Notes under the pieces: generated by a model
The model's database searches: none
The model's input: the letters and a program-made list of their open reading frames with translations, nothing else
Told to the model about the DNA's origin: nothing
Shown: positions 33,027-42,417 of the stretch, in pieces
Layout of the letters: each line of letters opens with the position of its first letter
Numbering within the stretch: position 1 is the first letter of the stretch
Program-made: the position numbers and the translations under genes
Assembly (NCBI GenBank): GCA_009773515.1
Contig: WSXX01000022.1
Location: 1 to 64,000 of the forward strand
Origin: Bacteroidota bacterium
GTDB lineage: Bacteria; Bacteroidota; Bacteroidia; Bacteroidales; Lentimicrobiaceae
Direction of reading: 5' to 3'
Length of the DNA stretch: 64,000 nucleotides

Positions 33027-33812
33027 TTAACCTTCAAATTCAATCAGAACCACATCGTCGATATTCAGGCCGAGCAGGCTGGCTGCATTTCCTCTGTTGA
33101 TTGCAATTTCGAGATAGCCGGTTGTGCTGGGAAGCAAGGCAATTTCACCATCCGGAACATCGCTGTATGCACTTCGCAACTGATTAGGCTGATGTTTGCG
33201 GCCTTTGATGTTGATCGCAAATTTCCTTTTCATTCCGGTATCTTCAAACTCGGCAAGGGTAATGTTGAGGAAAATATTTTCGTAATTGTCGATATACATA
33301 ACCCGGCCTGCCAGCGTATTACCGTTTACCTGCGATTTCATACTGATAAGTGCTTTCAGATCGGTGTGCAGGTTGCCCAGTTCTTCCAGTTCACCGCCCT
33401 GCGCGAGATGCACGGCCGCTTTCACAAAACGATCGCGTGTTGAAAAAGTAAAATATCCAGAGTCCTGCGGAATTTCAATTTCAACGATTTTTTCGGGAAG
33501 TGCATCAAACATCAGGGTAAAAATACCATTGTCGGTGCCAATGAAATAATGTCCTTGATAAACCAAAGCAATGTGAGGAGTTTGTTCTGATTCCTCGGTA
33601 TTGATGCCCACAATGTGAATGCTGCCTTTCGGGAAACCGGGATAAGCATTGCGAAGGACAAATGATCCTTGTTTTACATTAAAAGGAGAAATGCTGTGTG
33701 AAATATCCACAATTCTTGCTTCGGGCAATTTGCTCAGAATGGCACCTTTCACCGCTCCGACGTAGTGATCGCGGAGTCCCCAGTCGGAGGTAAGTGTAAT
33801 AACAGGCGTCAT
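33027..33812 (-). CDS. SAM hydroxide adenosyltransferase (DUF62 family)
   Basis: 261 residues. Catalyses attack of hydroxide on S-adenosylmethionine to give adenosine and methionine, related to fluorinases. The motifs are TLTSDWGLRDHYVGAVKG at the N-terminus with the binding Asp, DISHSISPFNVKQGSFVLRN, FIGTDNGIFTLMF, STRDRFVKAAVHLAQG with the family RD..H pattern, and C-terminal SDVPDGEIALLPSTTGYLEIAINRGNAA. The gene stands alone, upstream of gldF, on the minus strand. Its physiological function is not clear; possibly SAM pool control. Confidence 0.9.
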   Translation of the reverse strand: MTPVITLTSDWGLRDHYVGAVKGAILSKLPEARIVDISHSISPFNVKQGSFVLRNAYPGFPKGSIHIVGINTEESEQTPHIALVYQGHYFIGTDNGIFTLMFDALPEKIVEIEIPQDSGYFTFSTRDRFVKAAVHLAQGGELEELGNLHTDLKALISMKSQVNGNTLAGRVMYIDNYENIFLNITLAEFEDTGMKRKFAINIKGRKHQPNQLRSAYSDVPDGEIALLPSTTGYLEIAINRGNAASLLGLNIDDVVLIEFEG

Positions 33813-33951
33813 AAGAGCGGATGTATTGCTGTTGATTAAGTGATGTTTATCATACCTTTATCAGGACGAAAGAATCATTGGTTTTGCAAAATTACATTAT
33901 CCATTCATGAAACCAACTATGTTTGTGTTTATTGATGATAAATAATTAGCA

Positions 33952-34130
33952 GCACGCGTCAGGGGACGCGCGCGAGCGGCAGAGTTGATATAAATCGATA
34001 GTTTGGTGTGAAGTTCTATGCTACGGTTAATTTTTTATTGCATTTTACCGCAGAGAGGCGCAGAGAACTCGCAGAGATTTTTGCCACAAAGGCACAAAAG
34101 CACAAAGCCAGCCTGCCGGCTGGCAGGTTA
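33952..34130. repeat. GC-rich REP word and hairpin repeats between the SAM hydrolase and Dabb genes
   Basis: 33952-33982 carries the same word (CACGCGTCAGGGGACGCGCG then CGAGCGGC) found at about 9060 and 9352. 34046-34105 has GCAGAG and GGCACAAA short repeats. 34108-34128 holds two overlapping palindromes, CCAGCC-TGCC-GGCTGG and CCTGCC-GGCT-GGCAGG. No gene is visible in this 440-base gap. Confidence 0.7.
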
Positions 34131-34205
34131 CACAAAGTTATTTGCCTCACTTAGTGAAGCTTATTGTCTTAGAGCCTTCGTGGCAAGCTTTTTTTTGAAG
34201 TTTTG

Positions 34206-34235
34206 TTGTAACCTTAAAGTACAATCTTAATTTTG
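34206..34235 (+). promoter_or_regulatory. Promoter of the Dabb gene
   Basis: TTG at 34206-34208 and TAATTTTG at 34228-34235 are 19 bases apart, matching the phylum consensus. The ATG at 34251 is 15 bases downstream, and the TTG at 34233 lies inside the promoter. Confidence 0.65.
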
Positions 34236-34250
34236 CCGCAAAACTATTTT

Positions 34251-34553
34251 ATGGTCAGGCACATTGTTTTTCTTAAATATCAGGGTTTGCTGAATCAGGC
34301 TGATCAAGATGAAGTTGTCAGAGAAGTTAAATCGCAGCTTGAACTACTTCCGGCCATTATTCCGGGCATTGATTTCTTTGAGGTTCATCATGTGCTTCCA
34401 ATCGATGGTTCATCTCCCGATCTGGTGATTGTCAGTGAGTTTGCGGATATGGATGCTTTAAAAGCTTATCTGTTTCATCCGGCTCACCTGGCTTTTGTTG
34501 AATGGAATAAAGATAAGTGTCCGAAAATTGCTGCTGCCGATAGTCTTATTTAA
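34251..34553 (+). CDS. Dabb (stress-responsive A/B barrel) family protein
   Basis: 100 residues from ATG 34251. The family pattern is visible: MVRHIVFLKYQG, then the mid-protein LPAIIPGIDFFEVHHV and DLVIVSEFADMDALKAYLFHPAHLAFVEW. These dimeric ferredoxin-fold proteins are of general, often unknown, function. Single-gene unit with its own promoter; a short AT-rich gap separates it from the lipoprotein gene. Confidence 0.85.
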   Translation: MVRHIVFLKYQGLLNQADQDEVVREVKSQLELLPAIIPGIDFFEVHHVLPIDGSSPDLVIVSEFADMDALKAYLFHPAHLAFVEWNKDKCPKIAAADSLI

Positions 34554-34640
34554 ATTTGACAGGTGATTCAAGCGACTGATAGATGTATCTTTCGGCAGGG
34601 TTTTTGTTGATTTTTGCTGTTTTTATTTTACTTTTCCATT

Positions 34641-35051
34641 ATGAAAAAACTTCAATTTCTTATTCTTGCTTTCTTCGCTCTGGCCTTGGTTTCATGCGGT
34701 CTTGATGGGGAAAATTACTCGCGTTATTACGAATTTGTCAACATCGATGAGACGGTTGTGCAGGACAGCGCCATCGTTGGCGATACCGTTAGTATTTACG
34801 CACTGGCCGGAGCTCCCAATGGTTGCTGGTCGAACCTGGTTCTTAATTTTTATCCTTACAACGATACCATTTATCTGATTAATTCTGTCGGGCTTTACGA
34901 ATCACACGATGGCATTTGTCCTGAAATATATGTAACGAATGACAGTACTTTTAAATTTATTGCCGATTCAGCCGGTACCTTTATTTTTGCTTCGCAGTCG
35001 CGCACAAAACCTGCAATATTTGACACATTGGTAGTTGTAAATCAGAGGTAA
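34641..35051 (+). CDS. Small lipoprotein of unknown function
   Basis: 136 residues from ATG 34641 (the upstream start at 34614 is rejected since the signal peptide begins at MKKLQFLILAFFALALVSC). Lipobox LVSC places the lipid cysteine at residue 19. The mature part is about 118 residues, rich in Asp, Tyr and Thr, with alternating beta-strand-like segments (SIVGDTVSIYALAGAPNGCW and TFIFASQSRTKP). It does not match a family I recognise. It is probably exposed on the periplasmic or cell surface face. Confidence 0.75.
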   Translation: MKKLQFLILAFFALALVSCGLDGENYSRYYEFVNIDETVVQDSAIVGDTVSIYALAGAPNGCWSNLVLNFYPYNDTIYLINSVGLYESHDGICPEIYVTNDSTFKFIADSAGTFIFASQSRTKPAIFDTLVVVNQR

Positions 35052-35507
35052 ATCCATTTTTTTTCGATCCTATTCTGTTTCCCTGAAAAATTCTCAGGCA
35101 GACGCTTATATAAATGTGGGGTGTTTATTTATTCGCCCCTTTCAGGGACGCCATTTCGTACTGCATACTCTTACCGTGGGTTTCATTTCATTACACACAC
35201 GGTTATTTGAAATTTGCCCCCTTCGGGGACGCTGTTATGCATAGAAAATTTCAAGACTGAAAGTTCTCAATTAAATTAACTGCATGTCATTGAATCTTGC
35301 CACTCCTTATATTTCATGAGATTCTGCCCTAAACCAACATAATTAAACCAGGTGGGTCTATTCCCGCACCAAATTAAATGTAGCCGTTTTTCAACCATAT
35401 TTCACTCCCCTGAAAAATTCATATGTTTATTCAGGGAATTTACTATTTTAGTGACCTAAAACTTTTTAAGGTATAGCCATATTGACCACCCAAATTAATC
35501 GACTGGT
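35052..35507. other. Non-coding gap
   Basis: About 455 bases with no convincing frame. It holds short imperfect duplications (CCCTGAAAAATTC at about 35080 and 35403; GGGACGC words at about 35145 and 35227) and nothing else I can name. Confidence 0.5.
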
Positions 35508-36749
35508 ATGAAAAATGTTGCAGCTCCCATTGCGCCGGGAGGAAGGCTTACTTTGCTGGATATTCTCAGAGGTTTTGCCATTTTTGGAATTTTAATGGTA
35601 AACATGAAGATATTTATAAATCCGCTCAGCATTATGATGGTGAAACCTGAGGCTGGCTTGTCAATGCTTGTTCTTTTGCCGGATTTATTGGTCCGGTTTC
35701 TTTTTGAAGGAAAGTTTTACACGCTGTTTTCTCTGCTTTTTGGATATGGTTTCTGGATTTTCATGAACAAGATGGTGGAGTCCGGAAGCATTTTACCGAT
35801 TTTCAGGCGCAGATTATTTGTCTTGCTCATGTTTGGAGTTCTGCATATCCTTTTGCTGTGGGCTGGCGACATTCTCTTTTTTTATGCCCTTTTCGGTTTT
35901 ATTCTCATCCTTTTCAGAAAATCATCAAACCGTAAAATTACCATCTGGGCGATAATCCTGATTCTGATTCCACCTATCGTGGTAACTTTCTCCTGGGGTA
36001 TTTTGGCACTGGGTGCATCTGTGCCTGAAGGAAAAGCTGCGATTGATGCCTCAATGGCCGAAAGTTTCCGAACGATCAATGAATTAATTGAAAGGGCTTA
36101 TCATGTCTACGGCAACGGAAGCTTTACTGAAATTGTAAAAATCAGGCTCGCTGAATGGCGTATGTTACTGCCGGGTTTGTTGTTCTTTTATCCTGCGGTA
36201 TTGGGTGTTTTTCTGTTGGGAATGTTAGCCGCCAGAAAAGGTTTGGCCGAACTGACTGCCGGTAGTTTGTCTTTTTTCAGACATGCCCTGCGCTGGAGCT
36301 TTTTGGTCGGCGTTATTTGTGAAGGCTTTTATACCTATGCGTCTCTTTACGCAGATATGATGGCACCCAACGGGTTTTCAGCACTTGCTTCTTTATCTCA
36401 TGCAATTGGTGCTCCGGCACTAACCTTATTTTATGTTTCACTGGTAATCACCCTTTACAAAAAAGGATTTCTCTGCGGCTTATGGAATGTGTTGGTGCCG
36501 GTCGGGCGAATGGCGCTCACCAATTATCTGATGCAATCAATTATCTGTACCACCATATTCTATTCTTATGGATTTGGTTATTTTGGAAAGCTAAGCACAT
36601 CCGAAGGAATAATTCTGGTATTTCTTATTTTTATATTCCAGATTTTCTTCAGCAGATACTGGCTTTCAAGGTTCCGTTTCGGGCCAATGGAATGGCTTTG
36701 GAGACGGCTGACTTATATGACGCCACAACCAATGAGGAAAAAGGGGTAA
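35508..36749 (+). CDS. DUF418 (YeiB-like) inner-membrane protein
   Basis: 413 residues with about ten membrane helices. The N-terminal RLTLLDILRGFAIFGILMVNM and LFSLLFGYGFWIFM segments and the C-terminal VGRMALTNYLMQS...RFRFGPMEWLWRRLTY are the two recognised parts of the DUF418 family, which includes YeiB. The role is unknown, perhaps acyl transfer or solute transport by analogy with other acyltransferase-like membrane proteins. It is separated from the Asp-box gene by about 95 bases on the same strand. Confidence 0.85.
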   Translation: MKNVAAPIAPGGRLTLLDILRGFAIFGILMVNMKIFINPLSIMMVKPEAGLSMLVLLPDLLVRFLFEGKFYTLFSLLFGYGFWIFMNKMVESGSILPIFRRRLFVLLMFGVLHILLLWAGDILFFYALFGFILILFRKSSNRKITIWAIILILIPPIVVTFSWGILALGASVPEGKAAIDASMAESFRTINELIERAYHVYGNGSFTEIVKIRLAEWRMLLPGLLFFYPAVLGVFLLGMLAARKGLAELTAGSLSFFRHALRWSFLVGVICEGFYTYASLYADMMAPNGFSALASLSHAIGAPALTLFYVSLVITLYKKGFLCGLWNVLVPVGRMALTNYLMQSIICTTIFYSYGFGYFGKLSTSEGIILVFLIFIFQIFFSRYWLSRFRFGPMEWLWRRLTYMTPQPMRKKG

Positions 36750-36845
36750 GTTGGTAGGTATGCCACTACGTATAAGTTCTTCATTCAATGATAATTCGTA
36801 TTTTTGGGTCGGAGGATGTTTTTTAAATCACTTTATCGAATCTTT

Positions 36846-39449
36846 ATGAAAACAAATTTGTCGAGGGTATTACCCATCTTACTGCCAGTTGTGATATTGT
36901 CTGTTTTTGCTTTTTTTGTCATACAAAGCAACGATCATAATGATCAAAATGAAAATTTTATGCTCAAACGCGCGGGCCTCGAAAAGGGACCCGGCTATCT
37001 TCCGAGTGACTGGCTTTCAAGGCAAAGAGCTTATCCTCATGGCAGGATAAAGTCAGAGTTTTATCTGAAAGCTGTTCGCGAAGCACAGGCAATGCACAGC
37101 AATTCATCGCGCAGTAGTTTCAACTGGGAGCTTGCCGGGCCTTTGAATATCGGAGGGAGAATTACTGACATTGAAGTTCCTGCCAATTCATTCTCAACCA
37201 TATACGTGGGTGCGGCATCTGGTGGAATTTTTAAAACTACTGACTCAGGAAATTCATGGGTCAATATTTTTGACGATGCAGCAACCATTTCTATCGGCGA
37301 CCTTGCCGTTGGAACTTTAAACACAAACCTGATTTATGCCGGAACTGGAGAAGCCAACGCTTCAAGCCAGAGTTTCAGGGGCGATGGCATCTACAAATCT
37401 ATCGATGGAGGAGATTCATGGACTCATTCAGGGTTGGATGAAACTGCTTATTTTGGAAGGATCATTATCGATTATCAGAACGAAGAAAGAGTTTTTGCAG
37501 CAGCTTGCGGAAATTTATTTTCGCCGGATGAGCACCGCGGAATATACAGGACCACCGATGGAGGTTCATCCTGGGAAAAGGTGCTTTTTATCAGCGATTC
37601 TACTTCCGGAATTGATCTGGTGCAGCATCCCACCAACCCCGATATTCTCTACGCTGCCATGTGGGAACGTATGCGCGGGTTAAATTACCGCCGTTCTTTT
37701 GGCCAGACCTCAGGCATATGGAAAACCATTGATGGTGGCGACACCTGGACCGAATTGCTCACCGGTTTGCCAAAGGGAAATGATGTCGGTCGCATCGGAC
37801 TTGCTCTATCCCCTTCTGATCCTTCTATACTTTATGCTTTTTACGATAACCGCACCAATGTTGCCGTTTACCGCACTAACAATGGTGGAAACAATTGGTC
37901 ACGAACCAACGACGATGCCATACAAGGAATGAACAGTTCATTCGGCTGGTATTTTGGACAGATCAGGGTACACCCGCAGATACCTGATATCATCTATATG
38001 CTGGGTGTTGACCTTTTCTATTCAACTGACGGCGGAAATACCTATTATCAACTTGCCGGTTATTATAACATGGAAGAAATTCATGTTGACCATCACGCAA
38101 TGTACATCCACCCTGTTACCGGCAGAATAATCGAAGGCAATGACGGAGGATTATATTTCAGCGATGATCTGGGCAACAGCTGGACATGGATCAACAATAT
38201 TCCGATAACTCAGTTTTATGATATAGAAATCGATTATCTGAATCCTCAGCGAATCTACGGTGGTACACAGGACAATAATACAATAAAAACTGCAACCGGA
38301 AATCTTGATGACTGGTATCCTATCCTTGGCGGAGATGGTTTCTATTCTTTGGTCGATTATACCCGTTCAAATGTAGTTTATGCTGAATATCAGTGGGGTA
38401 AACTTCATAAGTCAACAAATTCAGGAAACTCAATGAATTATATTGCGGGCTATTGGGAAAGCGACAGAGTGAACTGGTCAGCGCCTGTAATTATGCACCC
38501 AACCGAACCGAATACCTTGTATTTCGGAACTTACAGGGTATGGAAAACCACCAATGGAGGAAACTCATGGAGTGCAGTAAGTCCTGATCTTACCAATGGT
38601 GATGACGGTAGCACTTTTCATACAATTGCTACTCTGGGTATTTCATCGGTTGATCCCAACATTGTGCTTGCAGGATCAGATGATGGCCGGGTTCATATCA
38701 GTGTTAACGGAGGTACACTCTGGAATGACATCAGTACCGGTTTGCCCGACAGGTGGATTACCCGTGTGGCAGCCGATCCGTTTGATGCAAATACCATTTT
38801 TGCTACCTGTTCCGGTTTCAGGTGGGATGAACCGTTGGCTCATGTTTACCGATCAACGAACCTGGGACAAACCTGGCAGCCGATCAGTGCCAACCTTCCT
38901 GAAATTCCTGTAAATGCATTTGTAGCAGACCCAACGCGGCAGGGCAGGTACTTTATCGGAACCGATGCCGGTGTTTTTATGACCAAGGATTACGGTGCAA
39001 GCTGGGAAAGCATGAACGGAGGACTCGGAAATGTACCGGTAACAAGCATGAAAATTCATGATCAGGAACAGATGCTGGTGATTGGAACCTATGGTTTGTC
39101 AGCGTATCGCTTCGATCTTTCCGAACTGAGTGTGGATGTTTCTCAGACTGAAGTTCCTTCTTCAGGGCTTACTGTTGCAGCTATTTATCCCTCACCGGCA
39201 ATGGCCGGACAGGTTGGTGATGTATGGCTGAAAATAGGATCTTCATCGTTAAATCAGGCAGGTTTTAGTATATCAGATGCTTCGGGCAGGTTGATAGCAA
39301 CAGCATCTGGTATTAATCTGAAAGCCGGTATTAATGAACTGAATCTCAATCAGGTGTTTGGAAGCTTGCCCGCACTTAAGAAAGGATATTACTTTATCAG
39401 GGTTTCTTCTGGAAAGCAGTCAGCTCGGGCACGATTGCTGGTTGTGTAA
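36846..39449 (+). CDS. Secreted Asp-box/BNR beta-propeller protein with T9SS type A tail
   Basis: About 867 residues from ATG 36846, where a signal peptide begins (MKTNLSRVLPILLPVVILSV); ATG 36816 and TTG 36804 lie close to a TATTTTTG promoter core at about 36799-36806. The body consists of sortilin-like propeller repeats with many Asp-box turns: TTDSGNSWVN, SIDGGDSWTH, TTDGGSSWEK, TIDGGDTWTE, TNNGGNNWSR, TTNGGNSWSA, SVNGGTLWND. The last 90 residues form a type A sorting domain (AAIYPSPAMAGQVG ... GYYFIRVSSGKQSARARLLVV). The protein is probably a surface or extracellular enzyme or binding protein; which is not determinable here. Confidence 0.85.
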   Translation: MKTNLSRVLPILLPVVILSVFAFFVIQSNDHNDQNENFMLKRAGLEKGPGYLPSDWLSRQRAYPHGRIKSEFYLKAVREAQAMHSNSSRSSFNWELAGPLNIGGRITDIEVPANSFSTIYVGAASGGIFKTTDSGNSWVNIFDDAATISIGDLAVGTLNTNLIYAGTGEANASSQSFRGDGIYKSIDGGDSWTHSGLDETAYFGRIIIDYQNEERVFAAACGNLFSPDEHRGIYRTTDGGSSWEKVLFISDSTSGIDLVQHPTNPDILYAAMWERMRGLNYRRSFGQTSGIWKTIDGGDTWTELLTGLPKGNDVGRIGLALSPSDPSILYAFYDNRTNVAVYRTNNGGNNWSRTNDDAIQGMNSSFGWYFGQIRVHPQIPDIIYMLGVDLFYSTDGGNTYYQLAGYYNMEEIHVDHHAMYIHPVTGRIIEGNDGGLYFSDDLGNSWTWINNIPITQFYDIEIDYLNPQRIYGGTQDNNTIKTATGNLDDWYPILGGDGFYSLVDYTRSNVVYAEYQWGKLHKSTNSGNSMNYIAGYWESDRVNWSAPVIMHPTEPNTLYFGTYRVWKTTNGGNSWSAVSPDLTNGDDGSTFHTIATLGISSVDPNIVLAGSDDGRVHISVNGGTLWNDISTGLPDRWITRVAADPFDANTIFATCSGFRWDEPLAHVYRSTNLGQTWQPISANLPEIPVNAFVADPTRQGRYFIGTDAGVFMTKDYGASWESMNGGLGNVPVTSMKIHDQEQMLVIGTYGLSAYRFDLSELSVDVSQTEVPSSGLTVAAIYPSPAMAGQVGDVWLKIGSSSLNQAGFSISDASGRLIATASGINLKAGINELNLNQVFGSLPALKKGYYFIRVSSGKQSARARLLVV

Positions 39450-39455
39450 ACACTC

Positions 39456-39657
39456 ATGGCACACGAATCTCGTCTGAGGACGAGACACGGTGATGCGAAT
39501 CAGATAGATTTTCGCGGATTTTTATGGCACACAGATATCTTCTAAGGTTGGGACACTGTGACGCGGATCAGGATTCTCGTGGATTTTTATGGCACACGGA
39601 TCTCGTCTAAGGCCGAGACACAGTAACGTGGATCAGACAGATTCTCGCGGATTTTTT
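39456..39657. repeat. Three tandem degenerate 65-68 base repeats plus an inverted copy
   Basis: Units begin with ATGGCACACGGATCTCG-like sequence at 39456, 39524 and 39589 and end in GCGGATTTTT. A partial copy of the opposite orientation lies at about 39765-39808 (GTGTCTCGGCCTTAGACGAG). Internal GTCTAAGGCCGAGAC can fold. No gene is seen in this 480-base gap. Confidence 0.8.
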
Positions 39658-39828
39658 GTTTCAAAGAGTCCCACAGAGTAAGGAGTGTAATACAGAGTTT
39701 TTTTACACACGGTTTGGGCAAATTTTTATGGATTTTATTTTGTTCTTATCTGCGGAAAACCGTCGCATCGGTGTTACCGTGTCTCGGCCTTAGACGAGAT
39801 CCATGTGCAATTGAGCTGCCAAATCATG

Positions 39829-39908
39829 ATGATATTTTCAAAGGAAATTGAAAATTACATGATATTTTGAAATTGTATTTGAGATTATCATGATAATTTG
39901 TAAATTTG
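39829..39908 (+). promoter_or_regulatory. Promoter and candidate operator array of the second DUF4143 ATPase
   Basis: TTTG at 39878-39881 and TAAATTTG at 39901-39908, spaced by 19 bases, form a consensus promoter. A perfect palindrome ATTATCATGATAAT (39884-39897) lies between them. ATGATA(T/A)TTTxxAA repeats start at about 39829, 39859 and 39890, about 30 bases apart, suggesting a phased operator. Confidence 0.5.
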
Positions 39909-39928
39909 ACCTTCAAAATACCCAAGAT

Positions 39929-41068
39929 ATGTATAAGCGCAGACAAGTTTTTGAAGGAGCTGAAAATGAAAGCCTGTTTTTGTGGGGCGCCAGACAAACA
40001 GGTAAAAGCACCTTGCTTAAATTTATTTTCCCTGAAGCACGTTTATTTGATTTGCTGTTGAGCGACGTTTATGAACGTTTAAATAGAAATCCATCTTTAT
40101 TGCGCGAAACGATTTTAGCAGATGAAAGTCAAAGCGTGGTTGTAATAGATGAGATTCAAAGAATTCCGGCTTTGCTCAATGAGGTCCATTGGCTTATTGT
40201 AAATAAGGGTACGAGATTTATATTAAGTGGGTCGAGTCCTCGAAAAATATTGCATTCAGGCGCAAATTTGCTTGGAGGCAGAGCATTACGCTATGAATTG
40301 TATCCGCTGGTAAGCAGCGAGATTCCTGACTTTGATTTATTAACCGCCATTAACAATGGTATGTTACCCCGGCATTATGATTCAAAAAAACCAAAAAATT
40401 TAATCTCAGCATATATTGGAAATTATCTTAGAGATGAGATAGTTGCGGAAGCAAGGATCAGAAATGTTGGAACTTTCCAACGGTTTCTTGAAGTAGCGGC
40501 GCTAACAAACGGTGAGATCATGAATTATTCGAATATTGCATCAGATACCGGAGTGAGCGCCTATATAGTAAAAGAGTATTTTCAGATTGTTGAAGAAACG
40601 CTGATAGGAAGGTTTGTTCCATCATTTCAGAAACGGCCGAAGAGAAGGGTAATTTCTGCTCCAAAGTTCTATTTGTTCGATGTAGGAATTGTAAATTTCT
40701 TATTAAACAGAAGTAATATCGAAGTTAAAACAGAACTTTTCGGGAAGGCATTCGAGCATTTTATCTATCAGGAGATATATGCGCACAGTCGCTATTGCGA
40801 CAAGAATTACAACATTTCATACTGGCGGACAGCTTCGGGTCTTGAAGTTGACTTTATTTTAGGGGATCATGAAGTTGCCATCGAAATAAAAGCAACCGAA
40901 GAAGCACAACCCCGTCACCTGAAAGGTTTAAAAGCTTTTATGGAGGAGTACACGGTAAAAAAGGCTATTCTTGTTTCCAATGATTCATTTCCGCGTTTGA
41001 CAAACGGAGTATTGGTTTTGCCCTGGAAAGATTTCCTGAAAAAACTATGGAACAATGAGATTATCTGA
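39929..41068 (+). CDS. AAA ATPase with DUF4143 C-terminus
   Basis: About 379 residues from ATG 39929, since the upstream ATG at 39890 lies within the promoter. P-loop FLWGARQTGKSTLLKF near residue 18; Walker B VVVIDEIQRIP near 70; sensor FILSGSSPRKI near 96. The C-terminal half has NYSNIASDTGVSAYIVKEYFQIVEETLIGRFVPSF and a nuclease-like core in WRTASGLEVDFILGDHEVAIEIKATEE. Same broad family as the gene at 22322-23503 but not a close copy. Function unknown; these genes often behave as mobile or stand-alone units. Confidence 0.85.
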   Translation: MYKRRQVFEGAENESLFLWGARQTGKSTLLKFIFPEARLFDLLLSDVYERLNRNPSLLRETILADESQSVVVIDEIQRIPALLNEVHWLIVNKGTRFILSGSSPRKILHSGANLLGGRALRYELYPLVSSEIPDFDLLTAINNGMLPRHYDSKKPKNLISAYIGNYLRDEIVAEARIRNVGTFQRFLEVAALTNGEIMNYSNIASDTGVSAYIVKEYFQIVEETLIGRFVPSFQKRPKRRVISAPKFYLFDVGIVNFLLNRSNIEVKTELFGKAFEHFIYQEIYAHSRYCDKNYNISYWRTASGLEVDFILGDHEVAIEIKATEEAQPRHLKGLKAFMEEYTVKKAILVSNDSFPRLTNGVLVLPWKDFLKKLWNNEII

Positions 41069-41091
41069 GTGGAAGCGGTATTTATCCATCC

Positions 41092-41220
41092 ATCGGTCTC
41101 GACTTGTTTCGCTCCGATATCAATTGGAATCGCTCAACAACTAACGCCCGATCTCCGGTTAAACTCATTTATCCCTTTGTCTCATTGTCCCCCCGTCTCC
41201 TTGTCCCCCTGTCGCCGTGT
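41092..41220. repeat. Constant-core hairpin variant and pyrimidine-rich tract
   Basis: ATCGG (41092-41096) and CCGAT (41114-41118) flank a longer loop that contains TCGACTTGTTTCGCT, a variant of the constant core. The downstream stretch from 41171 to about 41218 is made of GTCTC and TTGTCCCCC words, the complement of the purine-rich tract at 50415-50450. Confidence 0.5.
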
Positions 41221-41231
41221 TCATTATCAGT

Positions 41232-41804
41232 TTACACCAATCCGGCAAATCCCATAAAGGCAAGTGACAGCAGGCCAGCAACTACCAGCGCAATAGGAAT
41301 ACCGCGCATCCCTTTGGGAACGCCCATCAGTTCCATATGTTCGCGTATGCCGGCAAAAATTACAAGGGCAAGGGTAAAACCAACTGAGGTGGCAACAGTA
41401 AACACAACACTTTCAAGAAGGTTAAGATTCTTTTGGATTACAAGGATTGCAACTCCCAGCACCGCACAGTTGGTGGTGATCAGTGGCAAAAAGATACCTA
41501 GTGCCTGATACATTGAAGGACTGACTTTTTTGAGAATGATCTCAACCATTTGCACCAACGCAGCTATAACAAGAATGTAGCTGATGGTTTGCAGAAATCC
41601 CAGTCCCAAGGGAATCAGAACAAATTGATAAATCAGATAGGTAACAATGGTTGCAAGTGTCATTACAAAAATAACGGCTCCACCCATTCCCACTGATGTG
41701 GATAATTTATTGGAAACGCCAAGAAATGGACAGATTCCAAGGAATTGTGCAAATACAATGTTGTTGACAAAGATTGCAGAGATGATGATTATGATGTATT
41801 CCAT
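41232..41804 (-). CDS. rnfA: Rnf complex membrane subunit RnfA
   Basis: Last gene of the operon. 190 residues, six membrane helices. It starts [29 protein letters not shown] with the conserved [12 protein letters not shown] motif, which carries a cysteine ligand of the intramembrane iron-sulfur centre shared with RnfE; a related NCAVLGVA element lies in the middle. It is paired in sequence with RnfE, with which it forms a pseudosymmetric dimer. Encoded 31 bases after rnfE. Confidence 0.95.
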   Translation of the reverse strand: MEYIIIIISAIFVNNIVFAQFLGICPFLGVSNKLSTSVGMGGAVIFVMTLATIVTYLIYQFVLIPLGLGFLQTISYILVIAALVQMVEIILKKVSPSMYQALGIFLPLITTNCAVLGVAILVIQKNLNLLESVVFTVATSVGFTLALVIFAGIREHMELMGVPKGMRGIPIALVVAGLLSLAFMGFAGLV

Positions 41805-41835
41805 ATCTTTTCTTGTTGGAGTTAAAATAACCAGC

Positions 41836-42417
41836 CTAAGCTTTGCGCATTTTATTAATCAGTGCGATGAGGTAACCAAGTGCAATAAATGCTCCCGGAG
41901 CCAGCACAAAAACGAGTATGGCATCTCCCTGAATAAATTTAAAACCGAAGATTGCACCGCTTCCAAGAATTTCGCGGATTCCGCCCAGCAAGGTAAGTGC
42001 AAATGCAAATCCGAAACCCATTCCCAGTCCATCAATAAATGAAGAAAACACATTATTTCTTGAGGCAAAAGCTTCAGCACGTCCAAGCACAATACAGTTT
42101 ACCACAATAAGCGGGATAAAAAGACCCAGTTGCTCATGCAGTGCAGGCGCATAACCAGCCATAACCAGATCAACAATGGTTACAAATGAAGCAATAACTA
42201 CAATGAATGAAGGTATTCTGACCTTATCGGGAATGATATTTTTTAACATCGAAATAACCACATTGGCTGCCACCAGCACAAAAGTGGTTGCCAGTCCCAT
42301 GCCCAATCCGTTTATGGCAGAAGTAGTCACTCCGAGTGTCGGACACATTCCAAGCAGCAGCGCGAAGACCGGATTATTGCTTATAAATCCTTTGGTGAAA
42401 TTTTGCATCTGGTTCAT
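41836..42417 (-). CDS. rnfE: Rnf complex membrane subunit RnfE
   Basis: 193 residues, six helices, homologous to Rnf[21 protein letters not shown] near residue 14 and [15 protein letters not shown] near 106 carry the two conserved cysteines. Its ATG overlaps the end of rnfG by 4 bases. It helps form the electron and ion path through the membrane. Confidence 0.95.
   Translation of the reverse strand: MNQMQNFTKGFISNNPVFALLLGMCPTLGVTTSAINGLGMGLATTFVLVAANVVISMLKNIIPDKVRIPSFIVVIASFVTIVDLVMAGYAPALHEQLGLFIPLIVVNCIVLGRAEAFASRNNVFSSFIDGLGMGFGFAFALTLLGGIREILGSGAIFGFKFIQGDAILVFVLAPGAFIALGYLIALINKMRKA

Noticed and set aside
33940-34200. Possible small RNA gene in the repeat-rich gap
   Set aside because: Only repeat words and palindromes are visible; no promoter-terminator pair encloses them.
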